Positions 8,902 through 16,438 of a stretch of DNA of 36,037 bases are shown one piece after another; the stretch's first letter is position 1; every line of letters begins with the position of its first letter. The stretch spans positions 1 to 36,037 of the forward strand of contig JAKCCH010000023.1 of NCBI GenBank assembly GCA_021838945.1. Direction: 5' to 3'. The notes below the pieces were generated by a model that was not told the DNA's origin, did no database searches, and saw nothing but the letters and a program-made list of their open reading frames with translations. The position numbers and the translations under genes are program-made. This DNA is from Actinomycetes bacterium (lineage in GTDB: Bacteria; Actinomycetota; Acidimicrobiia; Acidimicrobiales; Bog-793).

Positions 8902-9600
8902 GAGGGCTCAGCCTTGCACGGCGAGCATGCCGCATCGGTCGCGCGCCGCAGGGCAGAGACGGTGGCGGCGGGCCGGCGGGGGGACGAGGGCACCGTCCGC
9001 CGGGCCCTCGAGGACGAGGCGCCCGCAGTGCGGGCGACTGCACTTGCCGCCCTCGTACGCCTCGGACGGTGCGATCTCGAGCTCCTGGCAGCGGCTCTCG
9101 GCGACCCGTCCCCGGCGGTACGTCGCCGTGGCGCCGAGGTCGCCTGGCGGGCAGCACTCGCCGCCGGGGACGTGGCCCGCCTCCTCGAGGGACGACTCGC
9201 CGACGAGGACACGACTGTCGTCGAGGCGGCGGCCTTCTCGCTCGGGGAGCTGCGGTCGCACGCTGCCTGTCCTGCGCTCGCTCGCCTGACGGTGAGTCAT
9301 CCCGATCCCCTTTGCCGGGAATCGGCCGTTGCCGCGCTCGGCGCGATCGGCGACCAGTCCTCACTCGAGGTGATTCTGGGGGCTCTCGCTGATCGCCCTC
9401 CGATTCGCCGGCGGGCCGTCCTCGCTCTGGCGTCCTATGAGGGACCGGAGGTGGACGCCGCGGTCGAGGCGGCCCGGTCGGACCGCGACTGGCAGGTTCG
9501 CCAGGCTGCCGAGGACCTCAGCGGCTCCCGCGCGGGCGCGCATCCCCCGTCGGGCCGAAGGCCCCGTCCGAATCCTGCAGGCAGCGAGCCGCTCCCATAA
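8890..9600 (+). CDS. HEAT-repeat protein
   Basis: A soluble protein of about 236 residues built of repeated helical pairs of the form 'AVRxxALxALxxLG', typical of HEAT/PBS-lyase repeats. Such scaffolds bind proteins; no catalytic residues are seen. The upstream ATG at 8890 overlaps the divergent protease start and lacks a ribosome site. A TTG at 8914 has GAGGG seven bases before it and may be the true start. The 3' end overlaps the convergent actin-like gene by 83 bp, and the C-terminal tail (Pro/Arg-rich) is confined to that overlap. Confidence 0.65.
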   Translation: MSLHEGSALHGEHAASVARRRAETVAAGRRGDEGTVRRALEDEAPAVRATALAALVRLGRCDLELLAAALGDPSPAVRRRGAEVAWRAALAAGDVARLLEGRLADEDTTVVEAAAFSLGELRSHAACPALARLTVSHPDPLCRESAVAALGAIGDQSSLEVILGALADRPPIRRRAVLALASYEGPEVDAAVEAARSDRDWQVRQAAEDLSGSRAGAHPPSGRRPRPNPAGSEPLP

Positions 9601-10528
9601 CCGCCGCCAGGCCGGGTTGGTCGGCGAGGTGGACCGGAATGCCCGTCGCCGTGGCCAGCCGCCGCGAGTAGCCGTCGAGCAACCCGGCGGAGCCCGCCAG
9701 GTGCAGGCCCTGTGACAGGAGGTCGTTCGCGAGGTCCGGCGGGGCGCTCCGGATGCAGGAGACGGCCGCGTCGACGGTCCTCCTCACCACCTCGGCGATG
9801 GCGGGGTTGAGCTCTGAGCTCGAGACGACGACGGTCCGGACCATGCCGTTCGACGCGTCTCGGCCCACCACCTCGACCTTCTTCTCGGGCCCCGGCCAGG
9901 CTGAGCCGAGGCGGATCTTGAGCTGCTCGGCGACCGCGGGACTGACGACGAGGTCGAGGGAGCGCAGGCAGGCATCCCGGACGGCCCGGTCGAGGTCGTC
10001 GCCGCCGACCGGCACCGACGCGTCCGTCACGACCCCGCCGAGCGCCATGACCGCCACCTCGGTGGTCCCGCCACCGGCGTCGACGACCATCGTGGCGACC
10101 GGCTCGTCGATGCGCAGCCGGAGGCCGATGGCGGCGGCGACGGCATGGTCGACGAAGCCGACACGCTCGGCGCCCGCTCGCTTGAACGCCCGCTCGAGCG
10201 CCCTGCGCTGCACGCCGCTCGCGCTGGAGGGGACGCTGACGAGTACCTCCGGGCGGCGGCCGACCTGCCGGCGTACCCGCGTGAGGAGCGTCTCCGCCAC
10301 GCGGTCGGTGAGCTCGAGGTCCTGAAGCTGCCCGTGGACGACCGCGCGCACCAGCTCGATCTCGCCGGCGGCTCGCCGCACCATGTCGAGTGCCTTCGAA
10401 CCGAAGGTGACAAGGGAGCCGTCCCGCACGTTCACTGCCGCGACGGTCGGCTCGTCGAGCAGGAGCCGGCCCGCCGGGTCGGCAAGAAGGGTGCGAGTCG
10501 AGCCGAGGTCGACCGCGACCGAGCTCAT
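9518..10528 (-). CDS. MreB/Hsp70-like actin-fold ATPase
   Basis: This 336-residue protein carries the actin/Hsp70 nucleotide-binding signatures: phosphate-1 'AVDLGSTRTLLAD' at the N-terminus, phosphate-2 'VVDAGGGTTEVAVMALGG' near the middle, and an adenosine motif 'LHLAGSAGLLDG' near the C-terminus. Length and order fit MreB, but the adenosine motif diverges from the usual MreB GGGALL form. It may therefore be an MreB paralogue or an Hsp70-like protein rather than the main cell-shape MreB. Its ATG overlaps the moaE stop as ATGA (10525-10528). The C-terminal tail, rich in Pro, Arg and Gly, lies in the overlap with the HEAT gene. Confidence 0.7.
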   Translation of the reverse strand: MSSVAVDLGSTRTLLADPAGRLLLDEPTVAAVNVRDGSLVTFGSKALDMVRRAAGEIELVRAVVHGQLQDLELTDRVAETLLTRVRRQVGRRPEVLVSVPSSASGVQRRALERAFKRAGAERVGFVDHAVAAAIGLRLRIDEPVATMVVDAGGGTTEVAVMALGGVVTDASVPVGGDDLDRAVRDACLRSLDLVVSPAVAEQLKIRLGSAWPGPEKKVEVVGRDASNGMVRTVVVSSSELNPAIAEVVRRTVDAAVSCIRSAPPDLANDLLSQGLHLAGSAGLLDGYSRRLATATGIPVHLADQPGLAAVMGAARCLQDSDGAFGPTGDARPRGSR

Positions 10529-11007
10529 GAGACGCCGCCCCGGGGCGGAAAAACGGGCTCGAGCCCGTGAGCGGCCGGGCTCCACTCGGCGCCACCCGGC
10601 CAGTGCTCCCGCTTCCAGATCGGGACCGCCGCCTTCAGCGTGTCGATCAGGTACCGGCAGGCGTCGAAGGCCTCCCGCCGGTGCGGCGAGGAGACCGCGA
10701 TGACGACGGACGGCTCCCCCATCGCCACTCGTCCGACCCGATGCCAGATGACGATCTTCCCGAGCTCGGGCCACAGCTCGCGGGCGCTCGCCGCCAGCTC
10801 CCGGAAGCGGGGAACGACGTGCTCCTCGTAGGCCTCGTAGTCGATCGCCGTCACGCCGGTGCGTCCCTCGGCGTGGTCGCGCACCAGCCCCGCAAAGCCC
10901 GCCACGGCTCCCCAGCCCGGACCGCCGACCCACTCGAGAGCTGTGGCGTAGGAGAGGGGGGCACCGGTGAGCGTGAGCCAGTCGCCGTCTCCCACTGCAT
11001 CGGTCAC
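10525..11007 (-). CDS. moaE: Molybdopterin synthase catalytic subunit MoaE
   Basis: The 160-residue protein has the MoaE pattern: a VRDHAEG loop near the N-terminal third, 'YEAYEE', 'HRVGRVAMGE', 'SPHRREAF', and the active-site segment 'LKAAVPIWKRE' with its two conserved lysines. MoaE transfers sulfur from thiocarboxylated MoaD to precursor Z to make molybdopterin dithiolene. The frame is open far upstream, but family homology begins near GTG 11007, which is only about 95 bp from the divergent HtrA-like gene. No moaD or other molybdenum-cofactor gene is nearby. It is coupled to an actin-like gene, an uncommon pairing. Confidence 0.9.
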   Translation of the reverse strand: MTDAVGDGDWLTLTGAPLSYATALEWVGGPGWGAVAGFAGLVRDHAEGRTGVTAIDYEAYEEHVVPRFRELAASARELWPELGKIVIWHRVGRVAMGEPSVVIAVSSPHRREAFDACRYLIDTLKAAVPIWKREHWPGGAEWSPAAHGLEPVFPPRGGVS

Positions 11008-11088
11008 GCACGCATCGTACGCACGCTTGCGCCTCGAGTAGCCCCCGGGGCCAAGGAGGGTCGCGACCCGTGACAACCGGCTGGTTTG

Positions 11089-11101
11089 TATCCTCTCCCC
11101 G
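11089..11101 (+). promoter_or_regulatory. Possible -10 box for a leaderless transcript
   Basis: TATCCT at 11089-11094 lies so that transcription would begin at about 11101, the GTG of the HtrA-like gene, and no Shine-Dalgarno sequence precedes that GTG. No clear -35 element is visible at the right spacing. Confidence 0.3.
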
Positions 11102-12381
11102 TGGTCGAACCCGGTGACGACTTCGACGATCTCCAGGACGAAGGACCGCTTCGACCGCTTCTCCCTCCGGAGGACCGCGTGTGGCGGCACCCCTCGGAGC
11201 TCGCGAATCAGCACGCCGGCGCCGACCAGGCCAAGGTCCTGGCCGCGCGCCGCAAGTGGCTCCAGAGCACGCCCTCGCGTGCCGGCGCCGGTGCAGCCGG
11301 TCTCGTCGGAGCGCTGCTCGCCACCGGTGTCGTGCTTATCGGCACGCATCTGACCGCCTGGATGACACGAGCTCATGCTCCGGTCTCCAGCCACTCGCAG
11401 ACCAAGGTGCTGGCGCTCACGACGGACCCGAGCACGACCTTGCCGATGCACACGAGCGCCATCGCGAACCAGCTGGCGGGTCTCTCGGCCGCCCTCGTCA
11501 GGGTGCGCGCAGCCGGGCCGCACACGACGGTCCTCTCCGACGGCGCCCTCATCTCCCCCAACGGCTACGTCGCCGTTGCCGCCTCGGCCATCGCCGGCGC
11601 GACCAGCATCTCGGTCGTCCGCTCCGACGGCGAGGAGCTCATCGCCACGGTCGTCGGACGCGACCAGGCGACGGGCATCGCCGTGCTGCGGATCGCCGGC
11701 TCATCGCTGCCCTGGCTCGAGCTGTCACCGGATCACAGCCCGCCGGTTGACAACCTCGTCCTCACCGCATGGCGGACAGGTGACCTCAACGTCTCGGTGG
11801 CGTCACTCGCCGTCGCCCCACGCCCCGCCAGCCTCGCCAACGGCCCGGCTCTCTTGGAGGTCGGCCCGCCCTCGCTCGGCCTCGGTGGGGCGCCGATCGG
11901 CTCACTCGTCGTGCAGGTCGCCGGCGGTGAGGGCGAGATCGGCGGCATGGTCGTCGGCAAGGAGGGACGTAGGGCGATCGTTGCGCCCGGCTGGCTCCTG
12001 CAGACGGTCTCCGGATACCTGATCGCGGACGGACATGTCGTTCACGGCTGGCTCGGCATCACCGGCAGCGCCACCCGGCTGCCGGTCGTGCTCGCTGGGA
12101 GCGAGAACCCGAAGCGGAGCACCGGCCACCACAAGGCAGACGTCGCCGTCTCGCCGTCGACGGGTGTCAAGGTGCTCAGCGTGCAACCGAAGAGCGCGGC
12201 GGCGAGGGCGGGGCTCGTGAAAGGTGACATCATCGCGGCGGTGAACGGACAGCGGGTCACGAACATGGCACGGCTCCAAGCGATGCTCTACCTCATGGCG
12301 CCGGCGGTCTCGGTGAAGCTCGAGGTCGTCCACGGCCAGACAGCGTCCGAGGTCAAGGCACGTTTGCAGTCCGCGGCCTGA
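11101..12381 (+). CDS. HtrA-like PDZ protein without catalytic triad
   Basis: The 426-residue protein has an acidic cytoplasmic N-terminus with the actinobacterial 'EDRVWRHPSEL' motif, one membrane helix (near residues 60-82), a trypsin-like fold region and a C-terminal PDZ domain (from about 'GVKVLSVQPKSAAARAGL'). In HtrA proteases the His sits in 'GYILTNxHV', the Asp in 'DPxTDLAVL' and the Ser in 'GNSGGPL'. Here these read 'GYVAVAASAI', 'DQATGIAVL' and no GNSGG at all. It is probably a non-proteolytic binding or sensing protein in the cell envelope. TTG at 11086 is an alternative start. Confidence 0.75.
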   Translation: MVEPGDDFDDLQDEGPLRPLLPPEDRVWRHPSELANQHAGADQAKVLAARRKWLQSTPSRAGAGAAGLVGALLATGVVLIGTHLTAWMTRAHAPVSSHSQTKVLALTTDPSTTLPMHTSAIANQLAGLSAALVRVRAAGPHTTVLSDGALISPNGYVAVAASAIAGATSISVVRSDGEELIATVVGRDQATGIAVLRIAGSSLPWLELSPDHSPPVDNLVLTAWRTGDLNVSVASLAVAPRPASLANGPALLEVGPPSLGLGGAPIGSLVVQVAGGEGEIGGMVVGKEGRRAIVAPGWLLQTVSGYLIADGHVVHGWLGITGSATRLPVVLAGSENPKRSTGHHKADVAVSPSTGVKVLSVQPKSAAARAGLVKGDIIAAVNGQRVTNMARLQAMLYLMAPAVSVKLEVVHGQTASEVKARLQSAA

Positions 12382-12388
12382 GGCGGCC

Positions 12389-13570
12389 ATGAGCGACCTG
12401 CCCACGCCGGGCGGCGGCGGTGATTTCTTCGCGAAGATGCTCGGAGACCTGCTCCGGCTCATGCCACAGGGCTCGGGGTACCAGTGGCAACTCGCCTACC
12501 AGCTCGCTGCCAGCGCTGCAGCGGGGGACTCGCCCGATCCGAACCCCGACCCGCGCGAGCGAATCCACCTCGAGGAGCTCAGCAAGATCGCGGAGCTCCA
12601 CGTGGCGGATGTCACCGGCATGCAGCTCACCCCGAGCGGGCGCAGCCCTCGACTCGTGCCGACGAGCAAGAGCGAGTGGGCGCGGCGCACCCTTGACACC
12701 TGGAGGCCGGTCCTCGACAAGCTGAGCCCGGCGCCCTTCGTCCCGCCCCCTCAGACCGAGCAGGAGCTGGGTGAGGACGGCCGCCAGCTGAGCGAGCTGC
12801 TCGGCCGCTGGGCCGGGGCGGCCATGCCGATGATGATCGCCATGCAGGTCGGCTCCGCCGTCGGGCATCTCGCCCAGCGGGCCCTCGGACAGTACGAGGT
12901 GCCCCTCGCCCCGGCGACCGGAGACGAGATCCTCGTCGTCTCCGCCAACCTCGCCGAGGTGGCCTCCGACTGGAGCCTGCCCTCCGACGACCTCTCGCTG
13001 TGGCTGTGCGCCCACGAGATGGCGCACCACGCCGTCCTGTCGCGACCGCACGTGGCGCAACGCCTCGCCGAGCTCGTCGTCGCCCACGCCGAGACGGTGA
13101 GGCCGGACCCGGAAGCGTTCCAGTCGCTGCTGAGCGGCGGCGAGCTGACCGACCTCTCGTCGATCATGGACCTCTTCGGGGATCCGACCGCCCTCCAAGC
13201 CTCGCTCGAGTCCCCCGAGGTGAAGCGGGTGAGGACGGAGCTCGACGCGCTCGTGGCGACCATCTCCGGCTATGCCGAGCACGTCACCTCCGAGGTCGCA
13301 GACCGCCTGATCGGTGCCCACGCACCGATCGGCGAGGCGATGCGACGCCGGCGCCTCGGCCGCGGCGCCGGCGAGGAGGTGGCGGAGGGGCTGTTCGGCC
13401 TCAGGCTCGACCAGGACAACGTGGACCGCGGGGACCGCTTCGTCGAGGGCGTCCTCGAGCGCTCGGGGGGTGCCGAGCTCGCCCGGCTGTGGGTGGACGC
13501 TGCCAGCCTGCCGACGCCCCCTGAGGTCGACGCTCCGGGCCTCTGGCTCGCCCGCCTCGAGATCGCCTGA
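12389..13570 (+). CDS. Zinc-dependent metalloprotease, DUF2342 type
   Basis: The 393-residue protein has the zinc-binding HExxH motif as 'CAHEMAHH' near residue 210, embedded in the pattern of the DUF2342 'zinicin-like' proteins that are often linked with coenzyme F420 genomes in actinobacteria. The N-terminus is Gly-rich and there is no signal peptide. It begins eight bases after the HtrA-like gene ends, so the two form an operon. The substrate is unknown. Confidence 0.8.
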   Translation: MSDLPTPGGGGDFFAKMLGDLLRLMPQGSGYQWQLAYQLAASAAAGDSPDPNPDPRERIHLEELSKIAELHVADVTGMQLTPSGRSPRLVPTSKSEWARRTLDTWRPVLDKLSPAPFVPPPQTEQELGEDGRQLSELLGRWAGAAMPMMIAMQVGSAVGHLAQRALGQYEVPLAPATGDEILVVSANLAEVASDWSLPSDDLSLWLCAHEMAHHAVLSRPHVAQRLAELVVAHAETVRPDPEAFQSLLSGGELTDLSSIMDLFGDPTALQASLESPEVKRVRTELDALVATISGYAEHVTSEVADRLIGAHAPIGEAMRRRRLGRGAGEEVAEGLFGLRLDQDNVDRGDRFVEGVLERSGGAELARLWVDAASLPTPPEVDAPGLWLARLEIA

Positions 13571-13571
13571 C

Positions 13572-13874
13572 TCAGGCCTCCGGCGTCGCCGCCTCCTCCT
13601 CAGGAACGCCGAGGTCCCACTCCAGGATCAGGTTCTCGCGCTCGGCGTCGCGGACGATCCGCTCGCGGTTGCGGCGGAACTGCGGGTCGTGAGGCGGCAG
13701 GAGCACGAGCCGGGCGAGCGCCCGCTGGCGGAATTCCTCGATCAGGCTCCGCTCGCCGAACTCCGACTCGACCTCCCAGTGCGGGGCGACTGGCCCGAGG
13801 TAGACCATGCGGACGTGCCCGCGGGGAGGCTCGGGAGCCTGCTGCTCGTCAGGCTGGTACGACGGCATCGTCAT
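13572..13874 (-). CDS. Conserved-looking small hypothetical protein
   Basis: A 100-residue, charged, soluble protein with a Pro/Glu-rich N-terminus and a central segment 'PHWEVESEFGERSLIEEF' followed by an Arg-rich helix. A good ribosome site (AAGGAG, nine bases before ATG) supports it as a real gene. It ends two bases from the convergent metalloprotease stop. No family was recognised. Confidence 0.6.
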   Translation of the reverse strand: MTMPSYQPDEQQAPEPPRGHVRMVYLGPVAPHWEVESEFGERSLIEEFRQRALARLVLLPPHDPQFRRNRERIVRDAERENLILEWDLGVPEEEAATPEA

Positions 13875-14037
13875 GGACCCCTGCTCCTTGCTCTCTCGAG
13901 GACTGACCCGGAGGACATGGCAGTCTACCAGGGCGGATACCGACCCTCCCGGGAGCGCGGGGCGACCGGCGTTCTCTCAGCACCTTCTAAGCAAACGCCG
14001 ACCATTTCGCCAGACGATGCGCTAACAATGGGGCGCA

Positions 14038-14283
14038 ATGGACACATCGTGGATGGCTCGCGGGAACTGCCGGGAGCAGCCGCCGGACCTGTTCTTCCCG
14101 AGCGACGGAGTCGGCGTCGAGGTCGCACGCCGGGTCTGCGCGGATTGTCCCGTGAAGGCGCCCTGCCTCGAGTACGCCATGGAGAATCACATCGACCATG
14201 GCGTCTGGGGAGGCACCTCGGAGCGGGAGCGGCGGCGCATCGCGCGCCGGCGGCGCCTGGCAGCGGCAGAAGCGGCCAACTGA
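14038..14283 (+). CDS. WhiB-family Fe-S regulator
   Basis: An 81-residue WhiB/Wbl protein. Four cysteines (C11, C34, C37, C43) in the C-xn-CxxC-x5-C pattern bind a [4Fe-4S] cluster. The G(V/I)WGG turn (GVWGG, 56-60) and an Arg-rich C-terminal DNA-binding tail are present. Wbl proteins act as redox- or NO-responsive partners of the sigma factor. A TAACAA sequence at 14023-14028 would place transcription at or near the ATG, so a leaderless message is possible. Confidence 0.9.
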   Translation: MDTSWMARGNCREQPPDLFFPSDGVGVEVARRVCADCPVKAPCLEYAMENHIDHGVWGGTSERERRRIARRRRLAAAEAAN

Positions 14284-14337
14284 TCGCCGCCGCACGCCAT
14301 CAGGCGGCGGCGTGAGAGCCGAGTGGAGACGGCCCTG

Positions 14338-15129
14338 ATGATCGAGGCGGTGGTCAACGTGTCCGAGGGCCGCGACCTCGGCATCGTCGGGCAGATCGGC
14401 GCCGCGGCAGGCAAGCTGTTGCTCGACACTCACAGCGATCCCTTCCACCACCGCAGCGTCTACACGCTCGCAGGAGAGGCCGAGGAGATCGAGCTCGCAA
14501 CGCTCGCACTCTCCCGGCGGGCCGTCGAGCTCGTCGACCTCTCCGGGCACCGCGGGGTCCATCCCCGCCTCGGCGCCGTGGACGTGGTGCCCTTCGTGCC
14601 CTACGCGGAGCCCTACGAGGTCGCCCTGGCGGCCCGCGACCGCTTCGCGGCCGCCCTCTCCTCCGAGGAGGTCCCCTGCTTCCTCTACGGCCCCGAGCGG
14701 ACGCTGCCCGAGATCCGGCGGCGGGCCTGGGTCAGCCTCTCCCCCGACCTCGGGCCGAAGGCGCCGCACCCGACGGCCGGCGCCACCTGCGTCGGGGTAC
14801 GGGGCGTGCTGGTCGCCTACAACCTGGTGATCGAGTCCACGATCGAGCGGGCTCGCGGGATAGCGAGGGCGCTGCGAGGTCCGTCGGTGCGCGCGCTCGG
14901 CCTGCCGGTCGGCGGGGAGGTGCAGGTCTCGTTCAACCTCATCGAGCCGGACCGGGTCGGGCCTGCTCAGGTCTACGACGAGGTCGAGCGGCTTGTGCCG
15001 ATCCGCCGGAGCGAGCTCGTCGGCCTCGTGCCCGGCCCTGTCCTCGAGCGGATCCCGCGGGCACGCTGGCGACAACTCGACCTCGCCGAGGAGCGCACGG
15101 TCGAGGCCCGCCTCGCCGCCCTCCGCTGA
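14338..15129 (+). CDS. Glutamate formimidoyltransferase-like protein
   Basis: The 263-residue protein matches the formiminotransferase part of FTCD: N-terminal 'EAVVNVSEGRD', 'LLDTHSDPFHHRSVYTLAG', and the hallmark 'HRGVHPRLGAVDVVPFVP'. This enzyme moves a formimino group from N-formimino-glutamate to tetrahydrofolate in histidine breakdown. The cyclodeaminase domain is absent and no hut genes are nearby, so the true acceptor or a role in one-carbon supply is open. The frame allows GTG 14323, but ATG 14338 with GTGGAG before it fits the family start. Confidence 0.8.
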   Translation: MIEAVVNVSEGRDLGIVGQIGAAAGKLLLDTHSDPFHHRSVYTLAGEAEEIELATLALSRRAVELVDLSGHRGVHPRLGAVDVVPFVPYAEPYEVALAARDRFAAALSSEEVPCFLYGPERTLPEIRRRAWVSLSPDLGPKAPHPTAGATCVGVRGVLVAYNLVIESTIERARGIARALRGPSVRALGLPVGGEVQVSFNLIEPDRVGPAQVYDEVERLVPIRRSELVGLVPGPVLERIPRARWRQLDLAEERTVEARLAALR

Positions 15130-15167
15130 GCCACTCGCGGGAGTCACCGGGCCAAGTTCGGCGTCGG

Positions 15168-15184
15168 GGGCGACCTGCTCGCCC
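15168..15184. terminator. Possible bidirectional hairpin between convergent genes
   Basis: GGGCGA-CCTGC-TCGCCC forms a perfect 6-bp stem between two convergent genes (ends at 15129 and 15241). There is no T-tract, so this is only a candidate. Confidence 0.3.
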
Positions 15185-15240
15185 GGCGGAGGACGTGGCT
15201 GGCAGGCTCTCCGCGACAGCCGAGCGGGCGGCGGGGCGGT

Positions 15241-15594
15241 TCAGGCCGAGGGGGCGAGGGCGTGGAGCTCCTGCTGGCGCTCGGTCTCGACGCTCATGAC
15301 CTCGCGCAGGAGATCCACCGCCTGGAGGATCTTCGGGTAACGAAGGGAGTAGCGGACGCTGTTGCCCTGCCGCACCGCGATGACGAGTCCGCGGTCGCGA
15401 AGGATGGCAAGGTGCTGAGAGGTGTTCGACTGCGGCGACTCGAGCAGTTCGCTCAGCTCCGACACCGTGAGGGGGCCGTAGCGAAGCGCGTAGAGCAGCG
15501 TGAGGCGCTTCGGGTCGTTGAGTGCCTTGCACATGCTCCCCGCCAGCTCCTCGAGTTGACGTCGCAGGCGTGCGTCCACCGGATACTCCACCAC
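15241..15594 (-). CDS. ArsR-family regulator of the sulfur island
   Basis: A 117-residue winged-helix protein of the ArsR type: 'LNDPKRLTLLYALRYGPLTVSELSELLESPQSNTSQHLAILRDRGLV' covers the helix-turn-helix and the start of the wing. It has a single cysteine (C22, before the HTH), so a two-Cys switch within one chain is not possible; dimer cysteines or another ligand would be needed. It is divergent from tusA across 214 bp containing two dyads. ArsR-type sHdrR regulators are known for sHdr clusters, so it probably represses the island and perhaps itself. A leaderless GTG start at 15594 is predicted from its promoter. Confidence 0.85.
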   Translation of the reverse strand: MVEYPVDARLRRQLEELAGSMCKALNDPKRLTLLYALRYGPLTVSELSELLESPQSNTSQHLAILRDRGLVIAVRQGNSVRYSLRYPKILQAVDLLREVMSVETERQQELHALAPSA

Positions 15595-15600
15595 ACCTCT

Positions 15601-15630
15601 AGGCTATGGCGTCGCCTGGGGTTTCGCCAA
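15601..15630 (-). promoter_or_regulatory. Promoter of the ArsR-family gene
   Basis: Minus-strand TTGGCG (15630-15625) and TAGCCT (15606-15601) are 18 bases apart. Transcription would begin at about 15594, exactly the GTG, predicting a leaderless transcript. The same -35 hexamer occurs before the initiator tRNA. Confidence 0.5.
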
Positions 15631-15656
15631 GAACCCGATCCGGGCGAGTGCCAGGC

Positions 15657-15686
15657 TGTCATCGAACTGCGTGCAGCTCGATGACA
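15657..15686. promoter_or_regulatory. 30-bp dyad between the divergent promoters
   Basis: TGTCATCGAACTGC (15657-15670) and GCAGCTCGATGACA (15673-15686) are inverted copies with one mismatch and a 2-bp centre. The dyad ends seven bases before the tusA -35 box and lies about 27 bp upstream of the ArsR -35 box. No T-tract follows on the strand where a terminator would be needed, so a protein-binding site is more likely. Confidence 0.65.
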
Positions 15687-15693
15687 AAAAGCC

Positions 15694-15722
15694 TTGACGT
15701 GCCCTCGGGCCGGTGTTAGGAA
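15694..15722 (+). promoter_or_regulatory. Main promoter of the sulfur-oxidation operon
   Basis: TTGACG (15694-15699) and TAGGAA (15717-15722) are separated by 17 bases. The predicted start is near 15729, leaving an 80-base leader before tusA. Confidence 0.55.
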
Positions 15723-15734
15723 GGCGGCTGCCAT

Positions 15735-15763
15735 CGCATGAGGATATGCGAGGGTACGCATAT
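15735..15763. promoter_or_regulatory. Operator with three half-sites at 11-bp steps
   Basis: CGCAT (15735), ATGCG (15746) and CGCAT (15757) alternate in orientation with exactly 11-bp steps, about one helical turn. The last two are part of a perfect 7-bp inverted repeat, ATATGCG-AGGGTA-CGCATAT (15744-15763). The cluster begins about six bases after the predicted start of transcription, a repressor position. The divergent ArsR protein is the obvious candidate ligand. Confidence 0.6.
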
Positions 15764-15808
15764 GGTCCGGTCGTGAGCCGGTGATGGAGTCCCAAGGGGG
15801 GGACGACG

Positions 15809-16048
15809 ATGTCCGAAGTGATGCCCGCTTCGATACTCGATTGCACGGGCCTTCAGTGCCCGTTGCCGGTGATCAAGACGGCACAGGCCATGAAGGGCCT
15901 CGAGGTCGGCCAGGTACTCGAGCTCCTCGCGACCGACCCCGGGGTCGAGCCCGACATGAAGGCCTGGACGTCGAGGACGGGCAACGAGCTCGTCGACATC
16001 CGACGGGAGGACAAGGTGTTCCACGTCCTCCTCCGGAGATCGGTGTAG
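15809..16048 (+). CDS. tusA: Sulfur-carrier protein TusA
   Basis: A 79-residue TusA-family protein with the diagnostic CPxP motif (C17 in 'LQCPLPVIK') and a further C12. C17 would carry a persulfide. In sHdr-type oxidisers TusA delivers sulfane sulfur to the pathway along with DsrE-type proteins. A G-rich ribosome site (AAGGGGGGG) precedes the ATG. It is the first gene after the operator, and the dsrE-like gene follows after six bases. Confidence 0.93.
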   Translation: MSEVMPASILDCTGLQCPLPVIKTAQAMKGLEVGQVLELLATDPGVEPDMKAWTSRTGNELVDIRREDKVFHVLLRRSV

Positions 16049-16054
16049 GCCGCC

Positions 16055-16438
16055 ATGTGGACCTCCGACGACGAGGCCAAGGTCCTCTACGTGCAGACCC
16101 ACGGGGTCAACGACCCGGGGAGGTCTGCCACGCCGTTCTTCCTCGCAGCCTCGGCGGCGGCGATGGAGTGCGAGGTGGCCATCTATTTCACGATGTACGG
16201 TCCCCAGCTCCTCCAGCGGGACGTCGTCGACAAGATCGGTCCGAAGGGGGACCGTGGCCAGCCGCTCTCCTACTTCATCAAGCAGGCAACGGACCTCGGT
16301 GTGCGCCTGTACGTCTGCCAGCCGTCGCTCGATCTGAACGACCTGCAGCTCGAGGACCTCGTCGACGACGTCGAGATGATCGGCGGCGCCGCTTTCAACG
16401 ATCTCGCGATACGGGCCGATGCGGTCGTCTCCTTCTGA
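16055..16438 (+). CDS. DsrE-family sulfurtransferase (short)
   Basis: A 127-residue DsrE/DsrF-like protein. C88 in 'DLGVRLYVCQPS' is at the active-site position of the family; a second cysteine, C39, follows the first helix. Such proteins accept or donate persulfide sulfur, probably to or from the TusA encoded six bases upstream. The 3' end overlaps the possible ATG start of sHdrC1 by 20 bp. Confidence 0.85.
   Translation: MWTSDDEAKVLYVQTHGVNDPGRSATPFFLAASAAAMECEVAIYFTMYGPQLLQRDVVDKIGPKGDRGQPLSYFIKQATDLGVRLYVCQPSLDLNDLQLEDLVDDVEMIGGAAFNDLAIRADAVVSF

Noticed and set aside
15657-15686. Rho-independent terminator for the ArsR gene or an upstream gene
   Set aside because: The dyad is upstream of both divergent genes, and the A-run that follows on the plus strand is not a T-tract.
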